Source: Buttiauxella sp049686335
Lineage (GTDB): Bacteria; Pseudomonadota; Gammaproteobacteria; Enterobacterales; Enterobacteriaceae
Assembly: GCF_049686335.1 (NCBI RefSeq)
Contig: NZ_JBAVHX010000034.1
Coordinates: 124,001 to 188,000, forward strand
DNA length: 64,000 bases
Direction of reading: 5' to 3'
Position 1 is the first letter of the stretch. Each line of letters opens with the position of its first letter. Below the pieces are notes generated by a model. The model was given only the letters and a program-made list of their open reading frames with translations. It made no database searches and was not told the origin of the DNA. Positions 44,775 through 52,936 of the stretch are shown here, piece after piece. Position numbers and translations under genes: made by a program.

Positions 44775-45392
44775 TCACATCGGCGGCGTCAGCCCGTCTT
44801 TGCCTGCAGAAATTCCGCGCACCACCCACTGGCCTTTATCGTCTTTCGCCCCATGCAGTACCACTTTGGTGCCGGGTTGCAGCAGGTTTCGTGAGCCGGG
44901 AGCAATCAACACAACGGGGACATCGTCCGGAACGATCACCGTTTTTTGCTGATCTTTCACCTTCACGGTCATGGTGCGGCCATGGCTATTCACCAGTTTG
45001 CCAACGGTACCATTCGTCATGGTGTTCACGTTGCCGTCCGCAGATTCAAAAGGATTAAATCCTTCGCCTGAGCCCCGTAAGCTTGGGTCGAACACATGCA
45101 CTTCCAGTGCTTTGAGTGAGCCGTCTGCCTGCTGTACAGCTGCTGTGCCAATAAAGCTATCAGGCTTGATGTCGCTGATTTTTGCCTCGCTGACGCTATT
45201 CACTTTGGTGTTGTTTGTTAATGCGACCTCGAGCTTTTCACCCTGGCGGGTGGTGATGGTGACGGCATTACCCTTCACCGAATCAATTGTTCCTCGAACA
45301 GGCCTGATAACATTATCAGGCTGAGCTGCCATTACTCCCGTACTCAGCAATAGAGCGCTAAGCAAAAAAGCGGAAAAACGATGTTTTATCAT
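44775..45392 (-). CDS. Secreted DUF5666-like small beta-barrel protein
   Basis: The 205-residue protein has a signal peptide (cleaved near GVMA-AQPD, residue 22). The mature part holds two similar OB-like beta modules, VRGTIDSVKGNAVTITTRQGEKLEVAL and TVGKLVNSHGRTMTVKVKDQQKTVIV, each followed by a proline-glycine turn, the pattern of the DUF5666 family. These proteins are periplasmic or surface-exposed and of unknown function. No E. coli K-12 gene corresponds at this site. It is convergent with yiaD and alone on its strand. Confidence 0.65.
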   Translation of the reverse strand: MIKHRFSAFLLSALLLSTGVMAAQPDNVIRPVRGTIDSVKGNAVTITTRQGEKLEVALTNNTKVNSVSEAKISDIKPDSFIGTAAVQQADGSLKALEVHVFDPSLRGSGEGFNPFESADGNVNTMTNGTVGKLVNSHGRTMTVKVKDQQKTVIVPDDVPVVLIAPGSRNLLQPGTKVVLHGAKDDKGQWVVRGISAGKDGLTPPM

Positions 45393-45590
45393 GACCCTCT
45401 CCAGTATTCAGCGAATGAATAATTAGCCAGCTTATTAAGGGTAATCCGCAAATCAAAACAGGAGAGGAAACTACAGTGAAAGAGTGTGTTTAAAGATTTC
45501 GTCGAATCGTGGTGTGACTGGCAGTCGGGGCTAAACTATCGTGATACGCTGCGTGAATTCGTTATCCATCATGCTGGTTCAGGAAAAATT

Positions 45591-45887
45591 ATGGCCTACA
45601 AATATGTTCTGTTATTGCTTATCCCGTTGGCCATTGTTGGCTGCCAATCGACGGATTCCTCAGGCTATGACGGTCATAAAACCCTTAGCCCGACAGAAAC
45701 CAACGAGGCCTTAATCATGCGTTCGAAGTATCCGGATCAGTACTATGGTCGTGAAAATTTAACGACAGAACAGCGCAGAGAGATAAGCGAGAAAATGCGC
45801 GCGGACAGACTGGAAGCTCGAGGACGACAGGATAACAGTACCGATAGCGGCGATGGATTCGGACAAGCCGTTCCGCAAGGATTCTAA
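45591..45887 (+). CDS. Small lipoprotein of unknown function
   Basis: I do not recognise this 98-residue protein. The signal peptide YVLLLLIPLAIVGC ends in lipobox IVGC (Cys near residue 18), followed by Gln, which predicts the outer membrane. The mature part is hydrophilic: LSPTETNEALIMRSKYPDQYYGRENLTTEQRREISEKMRADRLEARGRQ, likely helical, with a glycine-rich tail. The ATG at 45591 is preceded by AGGAAAA; a longer reading has no ribosome site. A strong terminator follows, shared with istR on the other strand. Confidence 0.7.
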   Translation: MAYKYVLLLLIPLAIVGCQSTDSSGYDGHKTLSPTETNEALIMRSKYPDQYYGRENLTTEQRREISEKMRADRLEARGRQDNSTDSGDGFGQAVPQGF

Positions 45888-45902
45888 AACTCATCCCCAA
45901 AA

Positions 45903-45938
45903 AACAAAAAACCCCGCTGGTGAGGCGAGGTTTTTTGT
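45903..45938. terminator. Bidirectional terminator of istR and the small lipoprotein gene
   Basis: AAAAAACCCCGC / GCGAGGTTTTTT arms flank the loop TGGTGAG. A T-run lies on both sides, so it can end istR RNA on the minus strand and the lipoprotein mRNA on the plus strand. Confidence 0.85.
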
Positions 45939-45985
45939 TTTTGCTGCTAGTGCTTTTACTGCTTCGCACACCAGATCACATCAAC
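45904..45985 (-). ncRNA. istR: IstR-1 antitoxin sRNA
   Basis: The minus strand from 45985 begins GTTGATGTGATCTGGTGTGC and ends at the terminator above, giving about 80 nt. Those first 20 nt can pair with the tisB leader at 46221-46240 in 19 positions (two G-U), with a single mismatch. A consensus promoter TTGCAC-N17-TATATT (46015-46020 and 45992-45997) sits exactly in front. In E. coli, IstR-1 is made constitutively and blocks the standby ribosome site of tisB mRNA; sequence, layout and start resemble that RNA. A longer LexA-controlled form (IstR-2) is likely from the same operator. Confidence 0.87.
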
Positions 45986-45991
45986 CCCCAA

Positions 45992-46020
45992 AATATACGA
46001 CGAAAGCCGCTGTGGTGCAA
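45992..46020 (-). promoter_or_regulatory. Sigma-70 promoter of istR-1
   Basis: -35 TTGCAC (46015-46020), 17-bp spacer, -10 TATATT (45992-45997), 6 bp to the predicted start at 45985. Confidence 0.8.
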
Positions 46021-46088
46021 ATACTTGCTGCTATTGTGAGCGATGGAAAAAAATGTCGCTTGCGACGCTACGCGCATTTTCATCAAAA

Positions 46089-46108
46089 TACTGTTTATTT
46101 ATACAGTA
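46089..46108. promoter_or_regulatory. LexA (SOS) box controlling tisB
   Basis: TACTGTTTATTTATACAGTA has perfect CTGT-N8-ACAG arms and the full TACTGT/ACAGTA ends of the LexA consensus. A -10 element TATACT follows at 46116-46121, so bound LexA would cover the -35 region of tisB; in E. coli the same box also controls istR-2. Confidence 0.93.
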
Positions 46109-46220
46109 AAATGGATATACTGAATGTGTTGAACGTGATGTGCTCTGAGGCCGCAAACCGCCGCGCAATTTAAGTCCTGGCTGAAACGGGTGGTGCCGTC
46201 AGTGCCTTAACCTCAGAGGA

Positions 46221-46240
46221 GCACATCGGATCACCTCAAC
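46221..46240 (+). promoter_or_regulatory. IstR-1 pairing and ribosome standby site in the tisB leader
   Basis: GCACATCGGATCACCTCAAC pairs with the 5' end of the predicted IstR-1. It lies about 70 nt before the tisB ATG, comparable with the standby site of E. coli tisB. Confidence 0.75.
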
Positions 46241-46311
46241 AAATTCAGCAGGCTACAGGCAGCGGAAAGGCTCGCCGGCTGACAGTGCTCCTGGTAACAG
46301 GAGAAAAGCGT

Positions 46312-46401
46312 ATGGGCTTGATGGGACTGGCTATTTTGTTTCTGAAACTCATGGTTGCGTTACTGCAACTGCTTGAAGTCGCCATGAAATACTTCAAGTA
46401 A
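46312..46401 (+). CDS. tisB: SOS-induced membrane toxin TisB
   Basis: This 29-residue peptide begins MGLMGLAILFLKLMVAL and ends in LLEVAMKYFK, a single amphipathic membrane helix. It aligns without gaps to E. coli TisB (29 residues, ILILKLIVAALQLLDAVLKYLK as its C-terminal part in my memory). GGAG lies 8 bp before the ATG. TisB forms pores in the inner membrane, lowers proton motive force and promotes persister cells after DNA damage. The LexA box, istR, and emrD downstream have the same order as in E. coli. A short upstream frame at 46111-46173 corresponds in place to tisA, which is not thought to be functional. Confidence 0.93.
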   Translation: MGLMGLAILFLKLMVALLQLLEVAMKYFK

Positions 46402-46423
46402 TTGATGGCCTTCAAGTCGCACC

Positions 46424-46453
46424 AAAAGGAGGCGGGAAACCGCCTCCTTTTTA
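46424..46453 (+). terminator. Terminator of tisB
   Basis: AAAGGAGGCGG and CCGCCTCCTTT form an 11-bp stem with a GAAA loop, then T5. It separates tisB from emrD. Confidence 0.92.
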
Positions 46454-46649
46454 TAAATTCCGGTTGCCGTTTCGCTGGCAACAAAAATTGCCGTTCAGGC
46501 TATAAAAGCTGCCATTCAATCTTATGGCAAAAAGCGTTACACCATAGGGCTTCATGGTCTTAGTGTGGTAGATTCCTCTCGATTTTTTGACGCAGTCAGT
46601 TTTATACACTGACTATTGGCATTTAAATCCCTACAACACACCTGAGAAA

Positions 46650-47834
46650 ATGAAAAAGTTAGCCAACATTCACCTGCTGATGATGTTAATTCTGCTGGTT
46701 GCCGTCGGGCAGATGACGCAAACCATTTATATCCCGTCTATTCCCGATATGGCTCACGACTTTGGTGTTCGCAACGGTGCAATCCAACGCGTGATGGCCG
46801 CCTATCTGCTGACTTATGGCGTATCGCAGCTCTTCTACGGGCCGATTTCGGACCGCATTGGCCGCCGCCCGGTCATCCTGGCGGGCATGAGCATTTTTAT
46901 CCTCGCGACAGTGTGGGCGCTCTTTACCACCAATTTAACCGCACTGGTGATTGCCAGCGCATTACAGGGGATGGGGACCGGTGTGGCGGGCGTCATGGCG
47001 CGTACCATGCCGCGGGATCTGTACGAAGGGTCATCACTTCGCCAGGCCAATAGCCTGTTAAACATGGGGATCCTGGTCAGCCCACTGATTGCACCGGTGA
47101 TTGGCGGCATGCTCGACTCCGTGTGGGGCTGGCGCGCCTGCTACGGTTTCCTGTTGGTGTTATGCATTATTGTCGCGATCTGCATGTTGCGCTGGTTGCC
47201 AGAAACGCGACCTGTTCAGGCCAAACCGCAACGCCTGGTCGCGAGCTATAAAACGTTGCTGGGAAGCGGCTCGTTTAATTGCTACTTACTGATGCTGGTA
47301 GGTGGCCTTGCCGGCGTGGCGGTGTTTGAAGCCTGTTCCGGCGTATTGATGGGCGGTGTGCTGGGGCTAAACGGCGTGGTGGTCAGCATCCTGTTTATAC
47401 TGCCCATTCCCGCGGCGTTTTTTGGTTCGTGGTACGCAGGCCGTCAAAGCACACGTTTTTCATCGCTGATGTGGCAGGCGGTTTTAAGCTGCCTTGTTGC
47501 GGGCATCCTGATGTGGATCCCAGGCTGGCTCGGTGTCATGAATATCTGGACCCTGCTGGTGCCTGCTGCGCTGTTCTTTTTCGGTGCCGGAATGCTGTTT
47601 CCGCTGGCAACCAGTGGCGCAATGGAGCCCTTCCCCTTCCTTGCAGGGACTGCTGGCGCGTTGGTGGGTGGGCTGCAAAACATTGGTTCTGGGGCGATGG
47701 CGTGGTTTTCCGCATTGTTGCCACAAACCGGCCAGTTTAGCCTCGGCATGTTGATGACGGCGATGGGCGTGATGATTTTGTTCTGCTGGCTGCCGCTTGC
47801 GCATAAATTCCAGCAGCACGGTGAAGCGGCATAG
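46650..47834 (+). CDS. emrD: Multidrug efflux MFS transporter EmrD
   Basis: The 394-residue protein equals E. coli EmrD in length and is very similar. It is a 12-helix proton-driven exporter of uncouplers and amphipathic compounds. The MFS motif A is seen in GPISDRIGRRPVIL and the antiporter motif C region in GMGTGVAGVMARTMPRDLYE. I take the ATG at 46650 (MKKLANIHLLMM); the frame is open further upstream but extra residues do not match the family. It follows tisB as in E. coli and ends at a palindromic repeat. Confidence 0.93.
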   Translation: MKKLANIHLLMMLILLVAVGQMTQTIYIPSIPDMAHDFGVRNGAIQRVMAAYLLTYGVSQLFYGPISDRIGRRPVILAGMSIFILATVWALFTTNLTALVIASALQGMGTGVAGVMARTMPRDLYEGSSLRQANSLLNMGILVSPLIAPVIGGMLDSVWGWRACYGFLLVLCIIVAICMLRWLPETRPVQAKPQRLVASYKTLLGSGSFNCYLLMLVGGLAGVAVFEACSGVLMGGVLGLNGVVVSILFILPIPAAFFGSWYAGRQSTRFSSLMWQAVLSCLVAGILMWIPGWLGVMNIWTLLVPAALFFFGAGMLFPLATSGAMEPFPFLAGTAGALVGGLQNIGSGAMAWFSALLPQTGQFSLGMLMTAMGVMILFCWLPLAHKFQQHGEAA

Positions 47835-47841
47835 GGATTTT

Positions 47842-48008
47842 CACCCTCACCCTGGCCCTCTCCCACAGGGAGAGGGGATAAATCAGTTTTCTCCCTCGCC
47901 CCTACGGGAAGAGAGGACAAATCGGTTTTCTCCTTCGCCCCTACAGGGAGAGGGGATAAATCAGTTTTCTCCCTCGCCCCTACGGGGAGAGGGTCGGGGT
48001 GAGGGGGG
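47842..48008. repeat. Modular CCCTCTCCC/GGGAGAGGG palindromic repeat, copy D
   Basis: CACCCTCACCCTGGCCCTC opens and GAGGGTCGGGGTGAGGGG closes the element; inside are four hairpin modules separated by ATAAATCAGTTTTCT-type linkers with a 37-39-bp period. It fills the gap between convergent emrD and the ABC ATPase gene. Confidence 0.85.
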
Positions 48009-48012
48009 AAAC

Positions 48013-48744
48013 CTAAAGCACTTTACTCAAGAACTCTTTGGTACGCGGGTTGGTCGGATTGCTAAACAGTTGCGACGGCGGCCCCTGTTCCTGAATCACG
48101 CCCTGGTCGATAAACACCACGCGGTCGGCGACTTCACGGGCAAAGCCCATTTCGTGGGTAACGATAACCATCGTCATCCCTTCCAGCGCCAGCTGTTTCA
48201 TCACCGCCAGCACTTCCCCCACCAGTTCAGGGTCCAGCGCCGAAGTCGGTTCATCAAACAGGATTATTGATGGCTCCATCGCCAGCGCACGCGCAATTGC
48301 CACTCGCTGCTGTTGCCCACCGGAAAGGCTTGAGGGCCAGGCGTCAATTTTGTCTATCAAACCCACTTTATGCAGCAGTTTTTCCGCACGCGAGACCGCT
48401 TCAGCTTTCGACAAACCTTTAAGCGACATCGGCGCCATCGTCAGATTTTCCAGCACTGTCATATGCGGGAACAAATTAAAGCGCTGAAATACCATTCCCA
48501 CGCCAGAGCGCAAGGTGTTGAGGTTCGTTTTCGCATCGTGCACCGCAAAACCGTTCACCACCACTTCACCGCCATCTGGTTTTTCCAGCGCGTTCAGACA
48601 ACGCAAGAAGGTACTTTTACCGGAACCGGACGGACCAATGACGCACACCACTTCTTGCGGCGCGATATCACATGAAATGCCACGCAGCACATGGGTTTTG
48701 CCAAATTGCTTCTGTAAATCATTAACGTGAATCACTTTTTCCAA
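48013..48744 (-). CDS. Polar amino-acid ABC transporter, ATP-binding protein
   Basis: The 243-residue ATPase belongs to the GlnQ/HisP/ArtP family. Walker A is GPSGSGKST, the Q-loop is FQRFNLFPHMTV, the signature is LSGGQQQRVAIARAL and Walker B is IILFDEPTSALDPE. It powers import of an amino acid through the permease encoded just upstream, whose gene it overlaps by 23 bp. The substrate is not readable from the ATPase; the neighbouring D-serine genes make a link to D-serine or a related amino acid possible. It may be of little use if the binding protein is really broken. Confidence 0.9.
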   Translation of the reverse strand: MEKVIHVNDLQKQFGKTHVLRGISCDIAPQEVVCVIGPSGSGKSTFLRCLNALEKPDGGEVVVNGFAVHDAKTNLNTLRSGVGMVFQRFNLFPHMTVLENLTMAPMSLKGLSKAEAVSRAEKLLHKVGLIDKIDAWPSSLSGGQQQRVAIARALAMEPSIILFDEPTSALDPELVGEVLAVMKQLALEGMTMVIVTHEMGFAREVADRVVFIDQGVIQEQGPPSQLFSNPTNPRTKEFLSKVL

Positions 48745-49486
48745 GCCTCTTTTCCATGTGCTGCACCATCAGCGAGAGCAGGAATGTTAATACCCAATAA
48801 ACCAGTGAAATCGTCAGGTAGGGTTCCCAATAAGTCGCGTAAGCGCCAGAAACGGTACGCGCTGCATAAGCCAGATCGGCCAGGCCAATCGCTGAAGCCA
48901 GTGAAGAATCTTTCACAATCGCGATAGCGTTATTGCCCAGCGGAGGCAGAATGCGGCGGAACGCCTGCGGCAAAATAACTTTGCGCATCGTTTTTCCCCA
49001 GCCCATTCCCAGCGCACGTGAAGCTTCCATCTGGCCTTTGTCTATTGACTGAATACCGGCGCGGAAAATTTCCGAAACGTAAGCTCCCGCGTTAAGCGTT
49101 ATCGCCACCACGCACGAAAGGAAAGCACCATATTCCGAGCGCAGCTCGCGGGCAAAATCCACTGACATCAGCCCACTGGTAACCAACATCCCGTCGCGCG
49201 GATTGATAAACAGCGGCACCAGCGCGAAGTGAACCACCATGATTTGCACAAACAGGGGCGTCCCACGGAATGCACTCACGTAAATGCGCACTGGCCACTG
49301 GACGGCGTAGCGCAACACGTGTTTCCACGGGCCATCTTCGGCATGCGCCATGCGACCCAGGCCGAGTAATAAACCCCAGGTGGTGCCCAAAATGACACAG
49401 ATGATGGTGCACTTGATGGTCATGATCGCGCCTTGCATAAATAGCGGCGCGTATTCTGAGATTATCTCCCAGCGAAATCCGGTCAT
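48722..49486 (-). CDS. Polar amino-acid ABC transporter, permease
   Basis: The 254-residue inner membrane protein is of the HisM/HisQ/GlnP type, with five helices and the EAA loop at EASRALGMGWGKTMRKVILPQAFRR. The N-terminal FMQGAIMTIKCTIICVILGT is typical of the family. Only one permease gene is present, so the channel would be a homodimer. A loop of about 15 residues (LVPLFINPRDGMLVTSG) is longer than in HisM. It lies 57 bp downstream of the binding-protein gene. Confidence 0.9.
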   Translation of the reverse strand: MTGFRWEIISEYAPLFMQGAIMTIKCTIICVILGTTWGLLLGLGRMAHAEDGPWKHVLRYAVQWPVRIYVSAFRGTPLFVQIMVVHFALVPLFINPRDGMLVTSGLMSVDFARELRSEYGAFLSCVVAITLNAGAYVSEIFRAGIQSIDKGQMEASRALGMGWGKTMRKVILPQAFRRILPPLGNNAIAIVKDSSLASAIGLADLAYAARTVSGAYATYWEPYLTISLVYWVLTFLLSLMVQHMEKRLGKSDSR

Positions 49487-49543
49487 ACCTGTCCTTGTTG
49501 GGGCCCAAAAGGCCCCAAGTATAATGCTAACGGATATAGAAAA

Positions 49544-50354
49544 TTATTCAGCGGGGAGAGTGGGAACGTTGCTATCAAACCAGGTGGAATAGATTTTTGC
49601 GTAAGTCCCGTCGGCCACGATTTTCTTCAGGCCTGAGTTGATTTTACCCAGCAATTCCTGGTTATCTTTCGCGACGGCAATACCGAAATACTGGCGTTCA
49701 AATTTATTGTCTTTGACTGCTTTCAGCGCTTTATCCGGATGAGATTTGATGTAGTACTTCACCACACCAACGTCGCCGACCGCAGCATCAATACCGTCTT
49801 CCGCCAGCTCTTGCAGCATCAATACCGTCTTCCGCCAGCTCTTGCAGCATCAGCGGCGTATTATCAAAACGTTTGATGTCAGTGCTGTTTTTACCCAGCG
49901 TGTCGGATACCACGGTATCGCCCGCGCTTGAGTTCACCACGCCGACTTTTTTACCTTTGAGCGCATTCACGGAATCAACTGTGGAATCATTCGGTACCAC
50001 GATGGATTGTTCAGCCGGGAAATAAGGGGCGGAGAAATCAACCATCGCTTTACGTTTATCGGTGATGGTGATGCCGGAAATAATAATGTCGCGATCACCA
50101 GAATTCAGAGTGGCGAAAATCCCTTCCCATGGCGTGTTAACCAGTTTGATATCAAAGCCTTCAGCTTTGGCGATGGCTTTGATGATATCGATATCAAAAC
50201 CTTCAAGTTGCTTCTGGCTGTTTTCAAATTCGAACGGGCGGTAAGTCCCACCAGAGCCGACAACATAAGTCTGCTGTGCCGCATACGCGGAAGTCAAAAC
50301 CGTGGAAACCAGGCACCCTGCTAAAACAACTGACTTTGCTAACATCCTGAACAT
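49544..50354 (-). pseudogene. Amino-acid ABC transporter substrate-binding protein, frameshifted by a 31-bp tandem duplication
   Basis: Two frames together encode a periplasmic binding protein of SBP family 3: a signal peptide ending SAYA near residue 25, the YRPFEFENSQKQLEGFDIDIIKAIA entry, then SGITITDKRKAMVDFSAPYF. At 49782-49843 a 31-bp unit is present twice. Because 31 is not a multiple of three, the protein runs into a wrong frame after ...ELAEDGIDAA and stops soon after; the true C-terminus (VGDVGVVKYYIKSHPDKAL..., to position 49544) is in another frame. Removing one unit restores one continuous 259-residue frame. It could be a genuine recent mutation or a sequencing or assembly error. 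Confidence 0.88.
49782..49843. repeat. 31-bp perfect tandem duplication
   Basis: The unit beginning GCAGCATCAATACCG and ending CCAGCTCTT occurs at 49782-49812 and 49813-49843, and the 9-bp word GCAGCATCA recurs at 49844-49852. This pattern is what slippage between two 9-bp direct repeats would leave. Confidence 0.95.
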
Positions 50355-50431
50355 GTGACGCTCCCAATAAATTATTTATGCACTTAATTTGCATAAAAAT
50401 ACATAATTTGACGAAGGACGGCAACTAAAAA

Positions 50432-51355
50432 TCATACCTGTGATTGCAGCCACTGAATAAACGCTTCAATTTTCGGCCATTGCCGCCCAGGCAATGTGGT
50501 GGCGTAATAATGCTGATGGCACTTCAACGTCATTTCCCCAAACGGGGCCACCAGCTCACCGCGATCAAGGCGTTTTTGCACCAGTCTTTTACGCCCCATC
50601 GCCACACCTACCTGGTTCACGGCTGCAATCACCGCTAAATCTGAACGGTCAAAACCGATGCCTGAAGAAGAGGGTAACGTGACCGAAAAATGCTGCGCCC
50701 AGCTGTGCCATTCGTCGGTACCGGAATCGTTGCTCCATGCTTGTCGGTCATGCAACAGCGTGCAGTTGCGCAAATGCGCCGGTTTATTTTTTAATTCAAA
50801 ACGTTGAGCGTATTCCGGGCTGCATACCGGCACGATGGATTCATCCATCAGAAAATGATGTGTTAACTGCGACGAAGGCGCATCGTCAAAATAGAGCGCT
50901 AAATCAACGCCTGCGCGTTGTAAGTTCACATTGTCATTGCCGGTGAGAATGGTCAGTGAAATAGACGGATAGCGGCGCGTAAAATCCCCGAGAATCGGCA
51001 CCAGCCAGCACTGGGCGACGGAAGGACGCGAATAAATAGTCAGCAGACCCGACAGCTCCTGGTTTTTGATATCCAGGATCTCCTGATTAAGCGTATCCAG
51101 CGACGATTTCAGCGCCCAGAAAACCCGTTTCCCTTCATGCGTTAATTCAACTTTACGGTGTGAGCGCACAAACAGCTGAATCCCCAACTCCTGCTCAAGC
51201 TGATTAATTCGATGGCTGACGGCGCTTGAGCTCAGAGAAAGCTCCTCTGCCGCCAGCGCGAAGGATTGATGCCGCGCCGCGACTTCAAATGTGTAGAGTT
51301 TTGATAGCTGCCAGCCATTAAGTAAGCGATTTCTGACTTCGCGAATCGGATCCAT
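50432..51355 (-). CDS. dsdC: LysR-type D-serine regulator DsdC
   Basis: The 307-residue activator closely matches E. coli DsdC: N-terminal IREVRNRLLNGWQLSKL, helix-turn-helix SFALAAEELSLSSSAVSHRINQLE, and a D-serine-sensing C-terminal domain with GIGFDRSDLAVIAA. In E. coli it activates dsdXA with D-serine and CRP-cAMP and represses itself. Here it is divergent from dsdX, with 225 bp in between, and lies 77 bp upstream of the ABC transporter genes on the same strand, so it could be co-transcribed with them. Confidence 0.95.
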   Translation of the reverse strand: MDPIREVRNRLLNGWQLSKLYTFEVAARHQSFALAAEELSLSSSAVSHRINQLEQELGIQLFVRSHRKVELTHEGKRVFWALKSSLDTLNQEILDIKNQELSGLLTIYSRPSVAQCWLVPILGDFTRRYPSISLTILTGNDNVNLQRAGVDLALYFDDAPSSQLTHHFLMDESIVPVCSPEYAQRFELKNKPAHLRNCTLLHDRQAWSNDSGTDEWHSWAQHFSVTLPSSSGIGFDRSDLAVIAAVNQVGVAMGRKRLVQKRLDRGELVAPFGEMTLKCHQHYYATTLPGRQWPKIEAFIQWLQSQV

Positions 51356-51580
51356 GCTGCTCTCCAGCGAGATAAATCATGGCGGCATTGTAAAAGATGA
51401 GCCCGAAAACGTCGTTTTAAGATGCGAAAAACCGAACCAAAGTCAAAATTACATGCCACTTTTCAACCTGAATCACTCTTTTGGGTCAATCTGGCTCATG
51501 TGAACTGCCATTTATATCGTTTGTCAGCCAGGCGCAATTTTTGTCCAATGGCGGCAGATAAATCGCAGAACGAGGTGGGT

Positions 51581-52918
51581 ATGGAATCTCAGATGTGGGT
51601 AGTGGGAACGCTGCTTAGCAGCATCATTTTAATCGTCTTTACCATCGTCAAACTGAAGTTTCACCCTTTCCTTGCCTTACTTCTGGCGAGTTTTTTTGTC
51701 GGCACCATGATGAGCATGAGCCCGCTGGATATGGTGAATGCTATCGAAAATGGCATCGGCAGTACCCTGGGCTTCCTCGCGGCAGTCATCGGCCTTGGCA
51801 CTATTCTTGGCAAAATGATGGAAGTGTCTGGCGGGGCTGAACGCATTGGCCTGGCTTTGCAGCGTTGTCGCTGGTTATCTGCCGATGTCATTATGGTTTT
51901 GGTGGGGTTGATTTGCGGCATCACGCTGTTCGTCGAAGTAGGCGTAGTACTGCTGATCCCTCTGGCATTTTCTATCGCCAAAAAGACCAACACCTCGCTG
52001 CTGAAACTGGCTATTCCTTTATGTACTGCTTTAATGGCGGTGCACTGCGTGGTTCCGCCGCATCCGGCAGCGATGTTTGTTACCAACAAATTGGGCGCAG
52101 ATGTCGGGACGGTGATTGTGTATGGTTTACTGGTGGGCTTAACCGCATCGTTAGTTGGCGGGCCGTTGTTCCTGAAAATTGTCGGCAATCGCCTGCCATT
52201 TAAAAGCGTACCTGCTGAGTTTTCAGACCTGAAAGTCCGTAAAGAGGAAACGCTGCCATCGTTAGGCGCGACTCTGTTTACCATATTGCTGCCGATTGGC
52301 CTGATGCTGGTCAAAACCCTCGCCGAGCTGAATATGGCGAAAGGTGGGACGCTGTATACGCTGCTGGAGTTTATCGGCAACCCAATAACAGCGATGTTTA
52401 TTGCGGTGTTCGTTGCCTATTACGTTCTCGGATTGCGTCAGCATATCGGCATGGGCCAGCTGTTAACCCATACGGAAAATGGCTTTGGATCTATCGCCAA
52501 CATTTTACTGATTATCGGTGCGGGCGGGGCGTTTAACGCCATCCTGAAAACCAGTGGTCTTGCGGATTCTCTGGCAGTGTTGCTCTCCAGTTTGCATATG
52601 CACCCGATTCTGCTGGCGTGGTTGGTAGCACTGATTCTGCATGCCGCCGTAGGTTCAGCGACGGTCGCGATGATGGGAGCAACCGCGATTGTGGCACCGA
52701 TGCTGCCGCTCTATCCCAACGTCAGCCCGGAAATTATTACCATTGCTATCGGCTCCGGCGCGATTGGCTGCACCATCGTCACAGATTCATTGTTCTGGCT
52801 GGTGAAGCAATATTGCGGCGCAACGCTTAACGAAACTTTTAAATACTATACAACGGCGACATTTATCGCCTCTCTGCTCGCACTGGGCGCGACGTTCCTG
52901 CTTTCCTTTATCATCTAA
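51581..52918 (+). CDS. dsdX: D-serine transporter DsdX
   Basis: The 445-residue protein has 12-13 membrane helices and belongs to the gluconate:H+ symporter (GntP) family. It equals E. coli DsdX in length when started at MESQMWVVGTLL (51581); upstream in-frame codons encode unrelated residues. Family signatures such as GITLFVEVGVVLLIPLAF and PPHPAAMFVTNKLGAD are present. It imports D-serine by proton symport. dsdA follows after 18 bp. Confidence 0.95.
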   Translation: MESQMWVVGTLLSSIILIVFTIVKLKFHPFLALLLASFFVGTMMSMSPLDMVNAIENGIGSTLGFLAAVIGLGTILGKMMEVSGGAERIGLALQRCRWLSADVIMVLVGLICGITLFVEVGVVLLIPLAFSIAKKTNTSLLKLAIPLCTALMAVHCVVPPHPAAMFVTNKLGADVGTVIVYGLLVGLTASLVGGPLFLKIVGNRLPFKSVPAEFSDLKVRKEETLPSLGATLFTILLPIGLMLVKTLAELNMAKGGTLYTLLEFIGNPITAMFIAVFVAYYVLGLRQHIGMGQLLTHTENGFGSIANILLIIGAGGAFNAILKTSGLADSLAVLLSSLHMHPILLAWLVALILHAAVGSATVAMMGATAIVAPMLPLYPNVSPEIITIAIGSGAIGCTIVTDSLFWLVKQYCGATLNETFKYYTTATFIASLLALGATFLLSFII

Positions 52919-52936
52919 GCGCAAAGAGATTGTCTT

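Noticed and set aside
46111..46173. 20-codon frame in the tisB leader
   Set aside because: It matches the place of tisA in E. coli, whose translation is not thought to matter. No ribosome site is evident, so it is not listed as a gene.
51356..51580. CRP and DsdC sites between dsdC and dsdX
   Set aside because: Only a weak TGTGA-like half was seen (near 51500). No convincing symmetric site could be assigned by eye.
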